NCBI GenBank assembly: GCA_018105865.1
Contig: CM030866.1
Coordinates: 6,664,572 to 6,728,571, forward strand
Source of the DNA: Metaphire vulgaris
Lineage: Eukaryota; Annelida; Clitellata; Crassiclitellata; Megascolecidae
Direction: 5' to 3'
Length of the DNA stretch: 64,000 nucleotides
Shown: piece after piece, positions 34,501 to 46,105 of the stretch
Numbering within the stretch: position 1 is the stretch's first letter
Layout: every line of letters starts with the position of its first letter
The notes under the pieces: generated by a model
The model's input: the letters and a program-made list of their open reading frames with translations, nothing else
What the model was told of the DNA's origin: nothing
Database searches by the model: none
Position numbers and translations under genes: made by a program

Positions 34501-34760
34501 TTAAAGAATGGTTCTTGACTCTTGCATGTTGTGAAATTGTAGTTTTCAATGATTAACTGTTTTTGTCTTTATATAAGTTCCACGACATTAGCAGTGTGTG
34601 TATTTAATGGCCAATAAAGTGGATTTTAACTTTATAGCGTATCAATTAAAAATCTTACTTGTTTTTGCGGTAGTTATGAGCTGTGGTTGTGATACCAGTT
34701 TTATGCAGGCCATTTTGGACATTTTTAACCACTTAAATCTTATCTTTGCTGCTGCTGCTG

Positions 34761-34810
<50 letters not shown>

Positions 34811-34984
34811 GCTATTCTGTTAAATCCTGACCTATATTATTCATGAACTATGTAATGTGTTCAAGCAGTCCTCCTAGGACAGTTTACCACATAAATCTTA
34901 ACTCTCAATACTACTACTACTACTACTACTGCAAAATAATACTATAACTACTAGTAGTTCTACTACTACTACTAATAATATGTA

Positions 34985-35046
<62 letters not shown>

Positions 35047-35738
35047 AGTAGTAGTAGTAGTAGTAATATGACTGATGGCAAGGCATACCCCTGACTTAGA
35101 TTGATTGCTGTCTGTAGGACTCAACGGCCAAGATCGGTATGAACTGTCGTATTGGGCCTGACGTAACGATCGGGCCGGACGTCGTAATAGAGGACGGTGT
35201 CTGCATCAAGCGCTGCACCGTACTTCGCGGCACCGTGATAAAGTCCCACGCGTGGCTGAACTCGTGCATAATCGGGTGGAGGTGTCGGGTTGGACAGTGG
35301 GTCAGTAGCCCCCAAGATTTGCTAGAAATGCTAGTATGCTTTTACGTATTGCGCGTTATTGTTTACAGAATATGCAGTACATTAAAGGAAGTGACTTGGG
35401 TACAGGTTGTTTGAATCGATCGGAATATTTAGAATAGATCGGTACGTTGCCATGATGCAACGTTGGCTATTTTGGTATATACAGAAATGCATTTAAATCT
35501 GGTATAAAGTCAGGTGCTCTTTCTTTGGTGTGGCATAAATATCTGCATAGAGTTAGTTGAGTTACAAATAACTAGACTAACTAGAGCTGTACATATTTTA
35601 CGATAGGTACGTATGGAAAATGTAACGGTTTTGGGTGAGGATGTCATTGTTAAAGACGAACTTTACATTAACGGCGGAAATGTGCTTCCACACAAGGAAA
35701 TCTCCGAATCTGTCCCAGATCCGCGCATTATCATGTGA
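29800..35738 (+). CDS. GMPPB: Mannose-1-phosphate guanylyltransferase beta, complete, 8 coding exons
   Basis: The enzyme makes GDP-mannose from mannose-1-phosphate and GTP in the cytosol. Coding exons: 29800-29928, 30180-30260, 31250-31298, 32356-32498, 33395-33632, 34334-34461, 35118-35300 and 35607-35738. All junctions are GT-AG with consistent phases, and the total is 1083 nt, or 360 aa, the same length as human GMPPB. Landmarks: [19 protein letters not shown] at residues 6-24 (the nucleotidyltransferase signature binding GTP), [45 protein letters not shown], then left-handed beta-helix hexapeptides such as [16 protein letters not shown], and the C-terminal [10 protein letters not shown]. 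The start is the ATG of [11 protein letters not shown]. An acceptor-like TTCATAG just upstream suggests a 5' UTR intron. An AATAAA lies about 210 nt after the stop. The introns hold SINEs, LINE tails, a hairpin and microsatellites. Confidence 0.98.
30344..30491. repeat. Long near-perfect hairpin from two inverted TTAACCCCTTAAC units
   Basis: Two copies of the 75-bp unit are joined head to head. The arms pair over about 70 bp with few mismatches (TTTACATTGAGTTACAAATAG against CTATTTGTAACTCAATGTAAA). It lies in GMPPB intron 2, so the transcript would carry a long stem. Confidence 0.8.
30544..30705. mobile_element. hAT-like MITE, CAGTGTTTAATCTAGAC family
   Basis: It starts CAGTGTTTAATCTAGACTC and ends CTAGATTAAACCCTG. 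The flanks accggtac and acctgtac match at 7 of 8 positions. It lies in GMPPB intron 2. Confidence 0.8.
31390..31590 (+). pseudogene. LINE 3' tail with (GAA)n, plus orientation
   Basis: It includes AAAGCTCAAGATAGAGAGGA, read as [11 protein letters not shown], the usual last coding block of some non-LTR elements, then CTGTCTTTGGACAGAGCACC and about 11 GAA units. An inverse copy lies at 31778-31950. Both are in GMPPB intron 3. Confidence 0.65.
31778..31950 (-). pseudogene. LINE 3' tail with (TGA)n, minus orientation
   Basis: On the minus strand this reads AATGATGCTAGAGTGGATG, then AAGTCCAAGATAGAGTGCAG and ACCTGTCTCTAAACAGAGCA, ending in GAT triplets. It aligns with 31390-31590 in inverse orientation. 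Confidence 0.65.
31985..32235 (-). repeat. tRNA-derived SINE, minus orientation
   Basis: A minus-strand B box, GGGTTCGAGAACC, lies near 32190, with an A-box-like part near 32220-32235. The rest (CGAATCGACCTTAGGGCTCC on plus) matches 32930-33215. It lies in GMPPB intron 3. Confidence 0.65.
32930..33215 (-). repeat. tRNA-derived SINE, minus orientation (second copy)
   Basis: A minus-strand B box, GGGTTCAATTCCC, lies near 33150. It shares CTGCTCCATCGTCCAGCATT and GTTACCAC with the copy at 31985-32235. It lies in GMPPB intron 4. Confidence 0.65.
34750..35060 (+). repeat. (ACT)n/(CTG)n microsatellite cluster
   Basis: Three triplet tracts are separated by GTCCTCCTAGGACAGTTTACC and ACATAAATCTTAACTCT. 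The same pair occurs in inverse orientation beside an ATT tract at 37560-37650. The cluster lies in GMPPB intron 6, about 60 bp before exon 7. Confidence 0.9.
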
Positions 35739-35944
35739 AACTGTTTGCCTTATGCTGTGGAATGGATTCCAGTTGACATTCTGCTGACATTCTGTGTGCA
35801 TAAATGACTTATAAATCAGGTTCATACCCACATAATATGAATGGATGGATGTATGTATGTATGGATGGATGGATGGATGGGTGGGTGGGTAGGTGGGTGG
35901 ATGGATGGATGGAGATGGTGTTTAAATTTTTCTAATTTGGGAAA

Positions 35945-35950
35945 AATAAA
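35945..35950 (+). terminator. Probable GMPPB polyadenylation signal AATAAA
   Basis: AATAAA lies about 207 nt after the GMPPB stop codon, beyond an (ATGG)n tract at 35839-35915. It is the first canonical signal downstream. Confidence 0.55.
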
Positions 35951-35999
35951 GCTATTTATTAGAATTTGAGTCTGTTTATTTTTAACATCTTAATTATCC

Positions 36000-38000
36000 T
36001 TAATTTCTGCTATTTTTGTGCTTGCATCTTCTGGTTTAATTCTTCTTTGTAATGGTAAAATCCTAATCATTTATAATTTTTGCTGTAATTACTTTTTGTT
36101 AAGATACTCTTTATGTTGTGGTTTTATTTTTGTTGCTTGGGTTCTGGATATCTTAAGGGACTTCTTCCCAGAACTACGGTTCTTCGATTCGAGCCTATCG
36201 CTCAAAATGGAAGCATTTTTATTTTTGCTATTGCTTCATTGTACGTCTGAAAGTGTGCTTTGTGTAATGTAATATTATGTAATGTAGCAGAATATTTGCA
36301 TAGCGTCTCTGCTGAAGCATTGCTCAGAATCACTCGTGCTGTGATTACTGCATAGTGATAATGAGAATGGCTTTAAGTTGGTTCAAAAAGAAGGTCCCAG
36401 AGTCAGCAGTTGCTAAATTACATTTACTGGGGTTAAGAGCGTCCCAGATGATACGGTCCACTGATTAAAAGCCTAGTTTCTGGAATAAGGAGGTTTGTGC
36501 TCGGGGTATACTGAGAAGGCCCTGGGTTGTGGGCTGAAGACATGGCCGACCAGTGCTAGAGCTAAGAAGATGGAGCAGCTCTGATAGATAATGGTGGAGC
36601 GGTACCAAAGACTCTCAAGTCTCAAGACACGAAACTCAACTCGAGCAGGGTGCCACGTTGATTTTTCAAGTACAGTAAATCCTAAATAACATTATGGCAT
36701 GATTAGTAATAAGTTGTGGAAATCTTTGCTGTTTTTAAAATTTTTGATGGTGTAAAGTAAAGTCCCGTTCTTGAAAGAGTTGCCGAGATTGTACAATTCT
36801 TGATATTAAAGGGTTTGACCAGTAACACTGAAGTAATACGTAAATACTATTACTTGCAGTCCTTCTAGATGCTACTGGGGATGTGCAGAGTACTGGTGAT
36901 ATGAAATGTACTGGTACTGTAATTGTATCTTTTAGCATGCTACGGCTGCTACTTGTGATTGCAAGTTTGATTGATATCAATATTGGGTTTAGAGTGATTT
37001 TTGGTCAATGGCTGTAATGCTTGATTGCGCACTTATTTTTATCGTGAATATTGTGAATTTTTTCTTGGATTAACAACATTTTAAGAAGCAAATATTGCAA
37101 ATGTAAAATAGTTTCACGAACTGTGTCTTTTTAAAGATGGCGCAAATCTTGTGCTTCTTACACTTAGTTTAACTTTCAATTGATCATTTTATCACAGCTT
37201 TGGAATCAGGCTTTGTTTGACTCTGTGTTTGAGATAATAGTGATAATAATTCAAATACCGTAATCATCCAGTGTCAAGATTAAGTAGTAAAGACTCTTAA
37301 ACTTATTATTATCTAGACAATTTATATAGCGCCGTACACATGGCGTCTGGCAAAGTCAAAGGCGCTGTACATGTTTAACATTTATATAGAATTTATATAG
37401 TGCTTTCAAAAGTAGTACCCAAGCAGCGGCTTATTTTTAGGCACTTAAAAACTAGAGGTGAAGCTAAGACTAGTAATAATAACAGGGTTTGGAGTGGTTT
37501 CCTAGTATCTGCCTTGTGTGAGAACCACCATCTATCACTAAGACTATATCAACAATGGTGTATCTGTTATTATTATTATTATATTATTATTATTAAAAGT
37601 TAAGATTTATGTGGTAAGTTGTCCTAGGAGGACTACTTGAACACATTACTTCTGTTGTTATGATCAATTAATTTGTCTGATTGAAAGACCCAGACAATTT
37701 TATTTTGTATCAGTTTAATGTATCACTTTCATGACATTGTTTTCATCCGTTGTGCTCCAGCACCTGCTCAGAGCAAGATATGACAAAAGGAATCAAGTGT
37801 TTCTTATACTGATATCTCATGAAAGGTTCTTAAAAATTTACACTTGCATATTTTGGTATTAGATAAACAACTGTTTATTTTACATATATTTTCTATATAT
37901 AATAATGCAGAACAAATTTCACTCTTAATTTAATTAACCCTTAACCGTGTATTTAAATGTAACTCAATGTAAAATGGACGGATATATCCGGGATCCCCAG
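36000..38000. other. Intergenic region, repeat fragments only
   Basis: It holds a TATAGCGCC fragment at 37316-37440, a triplet tract with its repeat neighbour at 37560-37650, and a TTAACCC palindrome at 37934-38012. I see no exon. Confidence 0.5.
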
Positions 38001-38263
38001 TTAAGGGGTTAATTTATTTAAATTGAAGTTTGACTTATCATGCTGGAGGCAGAGTGTACATTTTTTCTGCAGCCAATTTTGACCTGTTTTACATCCATGA
38101 TCTAATTAAAAACGGAATAAAATGCCGTGGGTTTAAATAGAACATAAGCAAGCACTAATGTCACATGTGCCATATTCTTGATTGCACGACACATGAGCTG
38201 ACATTTGTAACTATTAAGATAATAAATATCGTTTCTTCGTCTACTTTGGCACGGTTGTCGGTC

Positions 38264-40096
38264 TCACGAAGTGTAGAAGCCACCGTCTGGCTTTCGAGAG
38301 TATCCACAGTTGGTCGTCTGAGTGTGATGACCAGCTGTAAGTCAAGAAACCACAGGCACTCTGTTAATTTGCCGTAGATTCGTAAAACCAGTATTATCAA
38401 CTTTTAGATCTAGTCTTAGGATATACCTGCTTGGCTTGGCCTTGTCCTTTAGATTGCTGCCTGCCGATCGGGCTGACCTTTCTGGCTTGATCTGGTTCTC
38501 TGGTTCTTATTCAGTTTGGATTTGGTTTGGTGTGCCATCGGATGATGCTCTGGGCATTTTGATTGTGGCGCTATAGAAGTTTTTTGATTGATCAATCTAT
38601 TAAATAAGTTTTCCGTAAATTCTTGTCTCCTGACCTTGATGCATAAAAGTTGTGTTGGGGTGTTTGTGTGCGTGCATGCATGCGTGTGTGTGATCAGTTC
38701 TGAGAAAACAGTTATGTCTGCTGGCAACCATGCAGAGTCCATACTGAGTAAGATTTTTGGAATAAAAACAGAATGATGTTAGTCCTCCAGAATTTCATTG
38801 AATTTTATTGAGAAATGGAGGTCTAATGTTACTTTTATTTTTGCTCTTGATGCCGAATCTGAGGTGTGTAAGAATCAATTGATGAATGAAAGGTACACTC
38901 CATAGGCCATCGTGGACCCATCAGAAAATCGAAGGGTTGGCACCTTCAGTTTTACATGGCAATGGCTGAGTGAGGGCAGATTGCCAGCCTTTCCCTCACC
39001 GTCTTTCCTTCCACCAGGTTAACACCCTATGTATACTCATTCACAGCTGAGTTGACTGGGGGCGCTTGGGACAGAAACAAACTAAAAGTTTTTGTCGCGG
39101 CCGGGAGTTGAACCACAGACTTCAAGATTGGCAGACCAGTGCGCTAACCACTGCTCCACCGCGCAGCACCCCATAAGATGAATGAAAGCGATTTTCATTC
39201 CTTCTGATGAGTGCAGAGTGAGCCATGGGGACAGTGGAAAAACTTATTCAGCAAGTGATGGACCGAGACATGGCGTAGGTAGGGGCGGTCTGTCCCCGGC
39301 GGCACATGCCAGAGGGTGGCATCTAGAGGGGGAGGATACAAAATAGAACATCAGATTTACCAGGACAAGGACCTTTTTGCTTGTCAGTCTTTTTCAACTG
39401 ATGGTTGGTGGTTGACACTACTCCTCTTTTGTACTCTGGTCACAAGCCTCCAGCTCCCAAGTCAGGGCACAGTTCCTGTTTCACTGCCAACCCACGCTGC
39501 ACCGCTGGCGTGAGCAAATGTACACGGAAAGCTTACCTGTATTATATAAACCCTCTCCAGTATTAAAACTTTGCTTAGACCAGACTTATTTATGCACAGG
39601 CACAAAATGACTGGACTTACTGATGGCATTTTTGACACTGTGAGGACTTCTTTTGTCTGGATCCTGAACAATTCGAAGTGGGTGTCCAAGTGACGCTTTT
39701 GCCGGAGAAATTTGATGCATCCTGTTCTTTAGTATGCGACTAGAATCAGAAAATCTACCATTTAGCATTCAATTTCAATTACTACTACTACTACTACTAC
39801 TACTACTGTACTTTTCAATAATTTTGTTTCACTAGGCACTAATAAAAACAATTTATATTGGTTAGGGCTCATCCATATACTGTAGTATGTATGCAAAAAA
39901 GGCATAGTTTCAACCTCCATTTGCACACCATACATACACAAAATCTCCTAAATCCACCTCCCCTCCCCCTCAGTGTGTACATACTACAAGGATGGACCCT
40001 TATGCCCATCGTGCCATGTACCATTGTTACTATGCAGTGCCATTACCATTGTTACTATGGGCAGTCCCTACTGTTTAAACTTGTTATATTATATTA

Positions 40097-40139
<43 letters not shown>

Positions 40140-40697
40140 GAGTAATTGGTCTTCATAGTTTCCTGTTTTGAACTGCACATAGAAGGTCAGAACCTCTGAA
40201 GTACCACTCCACATTGTGATGTTATCTAAGCCTGCCATGTTTTCTGGTGCCTTCTATTAGTAGTCCCTATCATCGTGTTACTCACTACATATCACAGTTT
40301 GCAAGTTAATGACAATATAAAATTAATAATTACCAAGAATTCCACACAGACAGTGTAAAGGCAACATCTGAAAGAGCCTGTACAAGTCCAAAACATTATC
40401 ATTCAACAAGATTTGCTGATTCATTGTTAAATGTACCTAGAACAAGCACTGAAATTGGTAAGAGAGCTTTTTCTATTTCTGGGCTCAAAATCTGGAACTC
40501 TCTCCCGCTGGTTGTCAGATCTTCCAATTCATTGAGTATTTTCAGATCCAGGCTTAAAACACATCTCTTTCAATTAGCATTTCCTCCATAGTCTGTCTTG
40601 TTGTTTCCCTCTGACTGATCTCTGGAATGACCTGGTCTTTTGCGGATGGATTTGATTGATTGCTACCCTTGAGTATTAGAAATGGTGCTATAGAAGT

Positions 40698-40745
<48 letters not shown>

Positions 40746-42878
40746 GTGTACTTACTTGTGTGGTTTCCCCAGTGTCTCCTTTTGCAACACAGTTTCATGC
40801 CTTCCCTTGTCAAACTCCCTGTGCTGGTTGTATTCTGTCTTCAGCAAGAAGTCCAGATTGTCGCCTGGTGCTTCCGGATCAAAGTATCCGGCTTCTTTTC
40901 GCATGCTTGACAGAGTTCCTGTGACACTCAGTCGATTCCAAGGGTCGTCCTTCTGTGACAGTTGGCTTGGTTTTGAGTACGGAAATTTCTGCCAATGACA
41001 GAAATCAAGGTTAATACAAAATCAATTGTTACACAATTTCACATTCCTTTATACAGCAATGTATTGATGGGAATTCCTTCACAAGTTCACATTAATATGC
41101 AATGAATTTTTCTTTGACTGCCTCAGGCACCATTAAAGCAGGTTGAGAAACAATTTTGTTAAGTGGATTACTTAAGATCTAAGCCATGGACGCACATGCT
41201 TTGGGCAAAGAGGGGGCACTTGCCCTCTGAAAAATGCAAATCTATTTTTGTAACTAACTACACTGGCTTTTAACCAATATTTTCACACTAAATTAAATCT
41301 CTACTGATACACAATTTAAGTGAATTTGAGAAACTTAACTTTAACTAAGAACTGTGGAATTTTATACCTTGAAAACTATATATTAATCATGACCATTGTG
41401 TTTTGTCTTTCCCTTTGGAAAAATTAATGTGGGTCACTAAAGAAAACCATGGCCGGACAAAATGTCCATGGACGAAATGTCATGAACAAAATGTCAGCGG
41501 ACAAAATGTCATGGACAGACTTATGGTTTAGGGTTAGAGTTAGGGTTACATTTTGTCCGTGACATTTTATCAACATTTGTCTAATAAACGATAGTTAGAA
41601 TAGTATATCAAATTGCCCAAATTTGTTCAAAATAGAGTTAAACCCAAAAGTTGGAATTTGCTATGGATTTTACTACTAAATAAAAATAATCCAATTACCT
41701 ATAATTATGACTCTAGGATTTGGCAAGTTTGGGGTGGCACAATCATGTAACCATTTGTTGTTTAATGTATGTAGCATTAAGTATAGGGTCCCAACTGGGG
41801 GCCACCCAGGTAATAATTATGCATACATACTGCACAAGCAGCCCATGAGAAGGATTGTGTCACACAAGCAGGATTCAGCTATGTCTAAATCAAGACACGT
41901 TTGAGAAGGAAAGGCTCTGCCCATCCAGTGGTGAAGCCAAGAGGAGGGTGTTGGGTTGGGGTTAACCTTGGCTGTTTGACCAAAATGATTTTATTGCATA
42001 TCAATTTTGGCTCTTGTTTAATTCACAAAATTTTTATTCATTCCTTATGTTAGGGTTTTGGGCTTGGGTTATGTTAAGTTGGCTGTGATTTTACACTCAC
42101 ATTTAGTTGAATAGGCCTAATATATAATTCACTCATATATAATTTACTCAATCAAGCAAAATAATAGTTGATGGCCTTATTTTGATTGTCAGGATTTTTT
42201 CCGTGTTGTGAATCATGGTCATAACCTATTTTTGGTTGTCAGAATTTTCCAAACTTGGGAGTCATGGGAACCATTTTAAATTCCCTCTTTGGAAAATCCT
42301 GGCTACACCACCGAAACCACTGTCAACGTTGGTACCGCATAAAGCAAACCCAGAAATTCAAATGCCACAAGTGATACCCGTTGGCCATAGATATTGGTCA
42401 CAATTCAGTAAAAATGCCAACAATAATGATTAAACTCGGCCTGCATATATTATTTTAAAATACCGGTGTAATAAACCAGGGCCTTTTTAACGTGCAGTGA
42501 TACACACTAAATGTGCAGTGATAAATTGAAAATGTGCAGTGTTAAAATGGCAATAATTCTCTGTGCTTTGTGAAGTGATAAATTTTCCGGACGACCTTTT
42601 TAGCTTGTTTTTTACGAGGATGTGCACAAACTTTCTGAGTTTCGTGAAGTGATAAATTTTCTCTTAAATAAGGCTCCGTTAGCCCGATAAATAATCTTAC
42701 AGACCTTTGTAAATAAATTAATATAACGAGGCTTAAAGTGGTTCAGGAGAGTCGGCCCTGCCTGAGAACCATGTAACATGGTAGGCCTAAGTCTTTCTAC
42801 CTGTGAGCTTCTCATTCCGACAAAGTTGTCGTCGCCTTCGTATCGTGGAAAAGAATACGGATCTCTTGTTGACATCAT
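38264..42878 (-). CDS. CFAP276: Cilia- and flagella-associated protein 276, complete, 4 coding exons
   Basis: Coding exons on the minus strand: 42878-42801, 40988-40756, 39739-39621 and 38334-38264. All junctions are GT-AG (donors CAG|GTAGAA, AA|GTAAGT, A|GTAAGT). Phases agree, and the join is 501 nt, or 166 aa; human CFAP276 (C1orf194) is 169 aa. Landmarks in order: STRDPYSFPRYEGDDNFVG, KFPYSKPSQLSQKDDPWNRL, TGTLSSMRKEAGYFDPEAP, DNLDFLLKTEYNQH, DPDKRSPHSVKNAIT and the C-terminus NCGYSRKPDGGFYTS. The family consists of inner proteins of ciliary doublet microtubules, and human C1orf194 variants are linked to Charcot-Marie-Tooth neuropathy. There are two ATGs in a row at the start; the second (42875) matches the usual N-terminus. 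The gene is convergent with GMPPB and divergent from UBE2I. Introns contain a SINE, a LINE 3' end, a fold-back element and MITE remnants. Confidence 0.95.
38930..39175 (-). repeat. tRNA-derived SINE, minus orientation
   Basis: A minus-strand B-box-like TGGTTCAACTCCC lies near 39110, with an A-box-like TAGCGCACTGG upstream of it. The tRNA-like part is joined to an unrelated body. It lies in CFAP276 intron 3. Confidence 0.6.
40360..40745 (+). pseudogene. LINE 3' end with (ATT)n tail
   Basis: Translation gives RTSTEIGKRAFSISGLKIWN and SLPLVVRSS, then FRSRLKTHLF, the typical last coding block of CR1/L2-like non-LTR elements. It is followed by an untranslated part with GGTGCTATAGAAGTG and an ATT tract. 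It is inserted in CFAP276 intron 2, close to the donor of exon 2. Confidence 0.75.
41452..41585. repeat. Fold-back element of GACAAAATGTC units with TTAGGG-like core
   Basis: The left arm has four GACAAAATGTC-like units and the right arm has the inverse, ACATTTTGTCCG. The core, 41526-41549, reads GGTTTAGGGTTAGAGTTAGG. It is a sister of 29332-29472 and lies in CFAP276 intron 1. Confidence 0.8.
41925..42315. mobile_element. Diverged MITE, CAGTGGTGAAGCC family
   Basis: It starts CAGTGGTGAAGCCAAGAGG and ends AATCCTGGCTACACCACC. The interior includes GGCCTTATTTTGATTGTCAGG, a variant of the shared motif. No target duplication is visible. Confidence 0.55.
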
Positions 42879-43227
42879 TTTCTAAAGTCCGAGTTTTAAA
42901 AATGAACAAATCTCCAAAATGAATTTTATTAAATCCTTCCTGGCAAATGCTTCTGTTGGCACTACTCAACAGAGTCAACGCCTTTCAAGGTAGCAACCGA
43001 GTCCATAGCAACCACCTGCTGATGGCGCCGACTGTCAATAGGTGGCGCACCCGATTACGCAACCGAAGTTGAACTCAGTGACACCTGTAAACAAACAATG
43101 TCGCGCTTCGTAATGTCATATTAGAATTTGCCTAAAAGTAATAGTAATTAATTATCTTTTAAGCTGGCGCAAACATTTTAGCAGGACCGTCGCTCTCGAT
43201 AACAAGATATTCAGTGTTGTAATATAC

Positions 43228-43432
43228 AAGTCATAAGCATGGGCGTAACCAGGTATTTGATATAGGGCTATAAATTGGGGATGGGTTATACTGTTATATA
43301 TATAATATATATTGTATATGTGTGCATATATGTCATATATACTGTATTGGGTTATATATACATATATATACTGATTTTTTTGGGGGGTACATAGGCCTAT
43401 ACCGATATACCCCGTCGCTGCGCCCTTGGTCA
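43228..43432. mobile_element. MITE, GGGCGTAGC / GGTATATCGG family, AT-rich core
   Basis: The left end is ATGGGCGTAACCAGG and the right end CCCGTCGCTGCGCCCTTGG, with TATATACATATATATAC in the middle and CCTATACCGATATACCCC at the right. It is related to 13268-13432 and 58915-59190. Confidence 0.6.
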
Positions 43433-43434
43433 TA

Positions 43435-44970
43435 AGCTACACTAGTGGTTTTTTAATTTCGTACTCCATCAATGCATTGGTTACTGTTGAATCACATAGA
43501 ATGTTATTCGGAAAATTCTATAATAAGCCCTCATATTTTTGGTCACCCTGACTTATTTGCATCTGTTGAATCAAGGGGCTGTCCATTAATTACGTAAACA
43601 AAATAGGGGAAGGGATTCAAAAATCGAATCTAGGTGCCTCCATTGTCTTGGTCGGATTCCTCCATTGTCTTTTTTACATAATTCAATGCTACCATTTTGA
43701 AAACCCCGTGCCTGCCAATTTGCCAAAGTCTACCGAGAATTTTTGAAAGAAGAAAATGAGATGCATTAGGCCTATTAATGACAATACTTTTATCTAGATT
43801 GGATCCATACTCCATCGGCATCCATATGCTTAGATCATTTCTTCATACACCATAAGGCAGCGCTAAATTAGTACAAGTGCGCTTACCATTGGTAAGCACA
43901 TAGAATATAATACGCACCTTAAATTCTATGGGTAAGATATACCTATGGTAAGTTATTTTTGCGTTTCAATGATGACGTCAGTCTTAACTGAAATAAGCCG
44001 AGCTTGATGCTGTTAGTAGTTAATCTAGAATTGTGATAATTCAGGTAAATGTTCAAAAAGCTCTACCTGTTGCTGATATCTTTATGAAAGGCGTCAACTT
44101 AAGAAATCGACGTTTAAATGCAAATTCATATATTTTCAGTTGAAAAGCGCGGATAAAATTTTACGCGGAAAAAAAGTGTAAATTTGCTACCTGTTGCATC
44201 TACCATTTGTTCAGTAGATCTACCAGTTTTTGGCATTGATCGCTAACGTTTTTGTTTAATAGATTTAATTTTAAAATTTATTGTAAACGTTTAATCTTTT
44301 TATGCATTTATTAGTGTCTTAAAATTTAAATGATCCCAATTTAAGTGAAATGATTTAGATAAAAATTTAGTAATTTGATTCATTTATTCTTATCCACTAG
44401 GCCGTGCAAAGTTTCAAATAATGTTTTGCACACAATTAACAGCCATTAAGTAAGATTAAATCTATGAACAGTGGCACATGTTGTAATAACTATTCTTAAA
44501 GTTTATATTCATTAGGCACTGGTGTAACAAAATCATGCTATGTTTTGTGAGCAGTCTACCTGTTTTCTCTAATTGGAGGCAACACATGGAGATGAAAAAC
44601 CAAGCTTTGATTGTTAACCGCCTCAGTCAAACTAAAACGACAAATCGCGTTAAATTTTCAGATTTAATAATTTATTTGCACGTAAAATCACCTTTCTGCA
44701 TTTATAATCTATATAGTATTGATATTTTTCACGTTGGTTCTGTGGTTGAATTTGCCATCATCGTGATGGGCTCCGTTTACGTAATGTGCCTGATTATGCA
44801 TATTTGTTTAGCGCTTTTATGAAAGAAGCACCCAAGAAGCACCCAGCTGATAATACTGCACATCAGTAAAAATATAAAAATATTTTCAGTCGTTGACATT
44901 CACCACCGGGACGATTTGCCCCAACACATTTCGTCAATAAGATTTATTACTCCCAGTCTTTGTAATTCTG
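43435..44970. other. Intergenic region between CFAP276 and UBE2I, nothing firm
   Basis: Apart from a Harbinger-like MITE end at 43575-43625 the sequence is AT-rich with no exon I can support. The open frame at 44535-44822 has no recognisable feature. Confidence 0.45.
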
Positions 44971-44974
44971 CTCG

Positions 44975-45245
44975 CAGTCTTGGTGTGACGTTTGATTTCT
45001 TCTGTCTTTCACTAGTCAAATGAATTCAGCCTGCAAACTTTCTCATTACCATATTCGTGATATTTATTGTATCAAACATCTGCTCTCTAAGCCTATTCTC
45101 ATTCAGTTAGCAAATGCATTGGTATCTAGTCACCTAGATTATATATAATTTATTGCAATTTCCTGCATTTGGCATCGCAAAGTCTAATATGCAGAAACTC
45201 CAGAGAGTACAGAATACTTTAGCTAGAGTCATATCGAAGACTGAT
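44975..45245 (+). pseudogene. LINE reverse transcriptase C-terminal fragment
   Basis: In two frames it reads SLGVTFD, then HYHIRDIYCIKHLLSKP, LANALVSSHLDY and MQKLQRVQNTLARVIS. This is the thumb and connection region of CR1/L2-type reverse transcriptases. Stops and a frameshift disable it. Confidence 0.8.
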
Positions 45246-45518
45246 TGGTAAACCTGGAGCTAAGTCAAACAAGAACCAGAACAGAGTTTTCCAACGTAAA
45301 CAAAGTATCAATCTGCTCGCCAACAATGTATCTTGTGCCATCATTGGTTCCTATGATTTGTTTTTGATGTTCTGTATGCTATTTCATTGTAATATTTGAT
45401 TGAATAATCACAATTTTCCTTGTGTATAGTCCGGAAACTCGTGTATCTATGGGCCGATCGTGTGCATTTACGGACTACTTTCGGTTGTGTTGCTCTGTTC
45501 CGGTTCTTGTTTGACTTA

Positions 45519-45582
45519 GGGGCTGTCCATCAATTACGTCAACAATTTAGGGGGGGGTTTGGCATAATTAATGGACAGCCCC
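45519..45582. mobile_element. 64-bp minimal Harbinger-like MITE, TSD tta
   Basis: GGGGCTGTCCATCAATTACG and ATAATTAATGGACAGCCCC are almost back to back, with TTA on both sides (45516-45518, 45583-45585). Only the two ends of the 400-bp family remain. Confidence 0.85.
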
Positions 45583-45799
45583 TTAGCTCCAGGTTTACTG
45601 ACTGATTATATGACAGCTCATTGGCACTCACCCTAAATTCTTCCCACTGGTAAAATGTTATCATTTTACACAAATCTGATGAACAATCTAGGTCTGGATA
45701 GGGGCCTTTGCCACTGTTCTTTCTTGTAGCTCTAATAATAATAATATCACCGATGTCTTATTTACTGTACTGTGTTCATTGTGTGAACACAGTTAATTC

Positions 45800-45878
45800 A
45801 AGTTACTACATTAATCTTATCTTTATTATTATTGTTATTATACTGTAGTTATTATTATTATTGGATATAAGTGACTTG

Positions 45879-45930
<52 letters not shown>

Positions 45931-46060
45931 CAAGACAATTTCTAAGCGCAGTAAGCATGGCATTGAAGCAAAGTCAAGAGCGCTTGACAAAATGAGTTGT
46001 TAAACAAATGGGTCTTCGACTGTTTCCGGAACCGATCAGGGAGTGTCTCAGTTGTCACTA

Positions 46061-46101
<41 letters not shown>

Positions 46102-46105
46102 CTTA
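45800..46105 (+). repeat. (ATT)n microsatellite cluster
   Basis: Two ATT tracts (about 45880-45930 and 46063-46100) flank a piece of the AAGCGCAGTAAGCATGGCA repeat family. There is no coding content. Confidence 0.85.

Noticed and set aside
44535..44822. 95-codon open frame with hydrophobic C-terminus
   Set aside because: There are no splice signals, no recognisable family and an AT-rich setting; it is compatible with chance.
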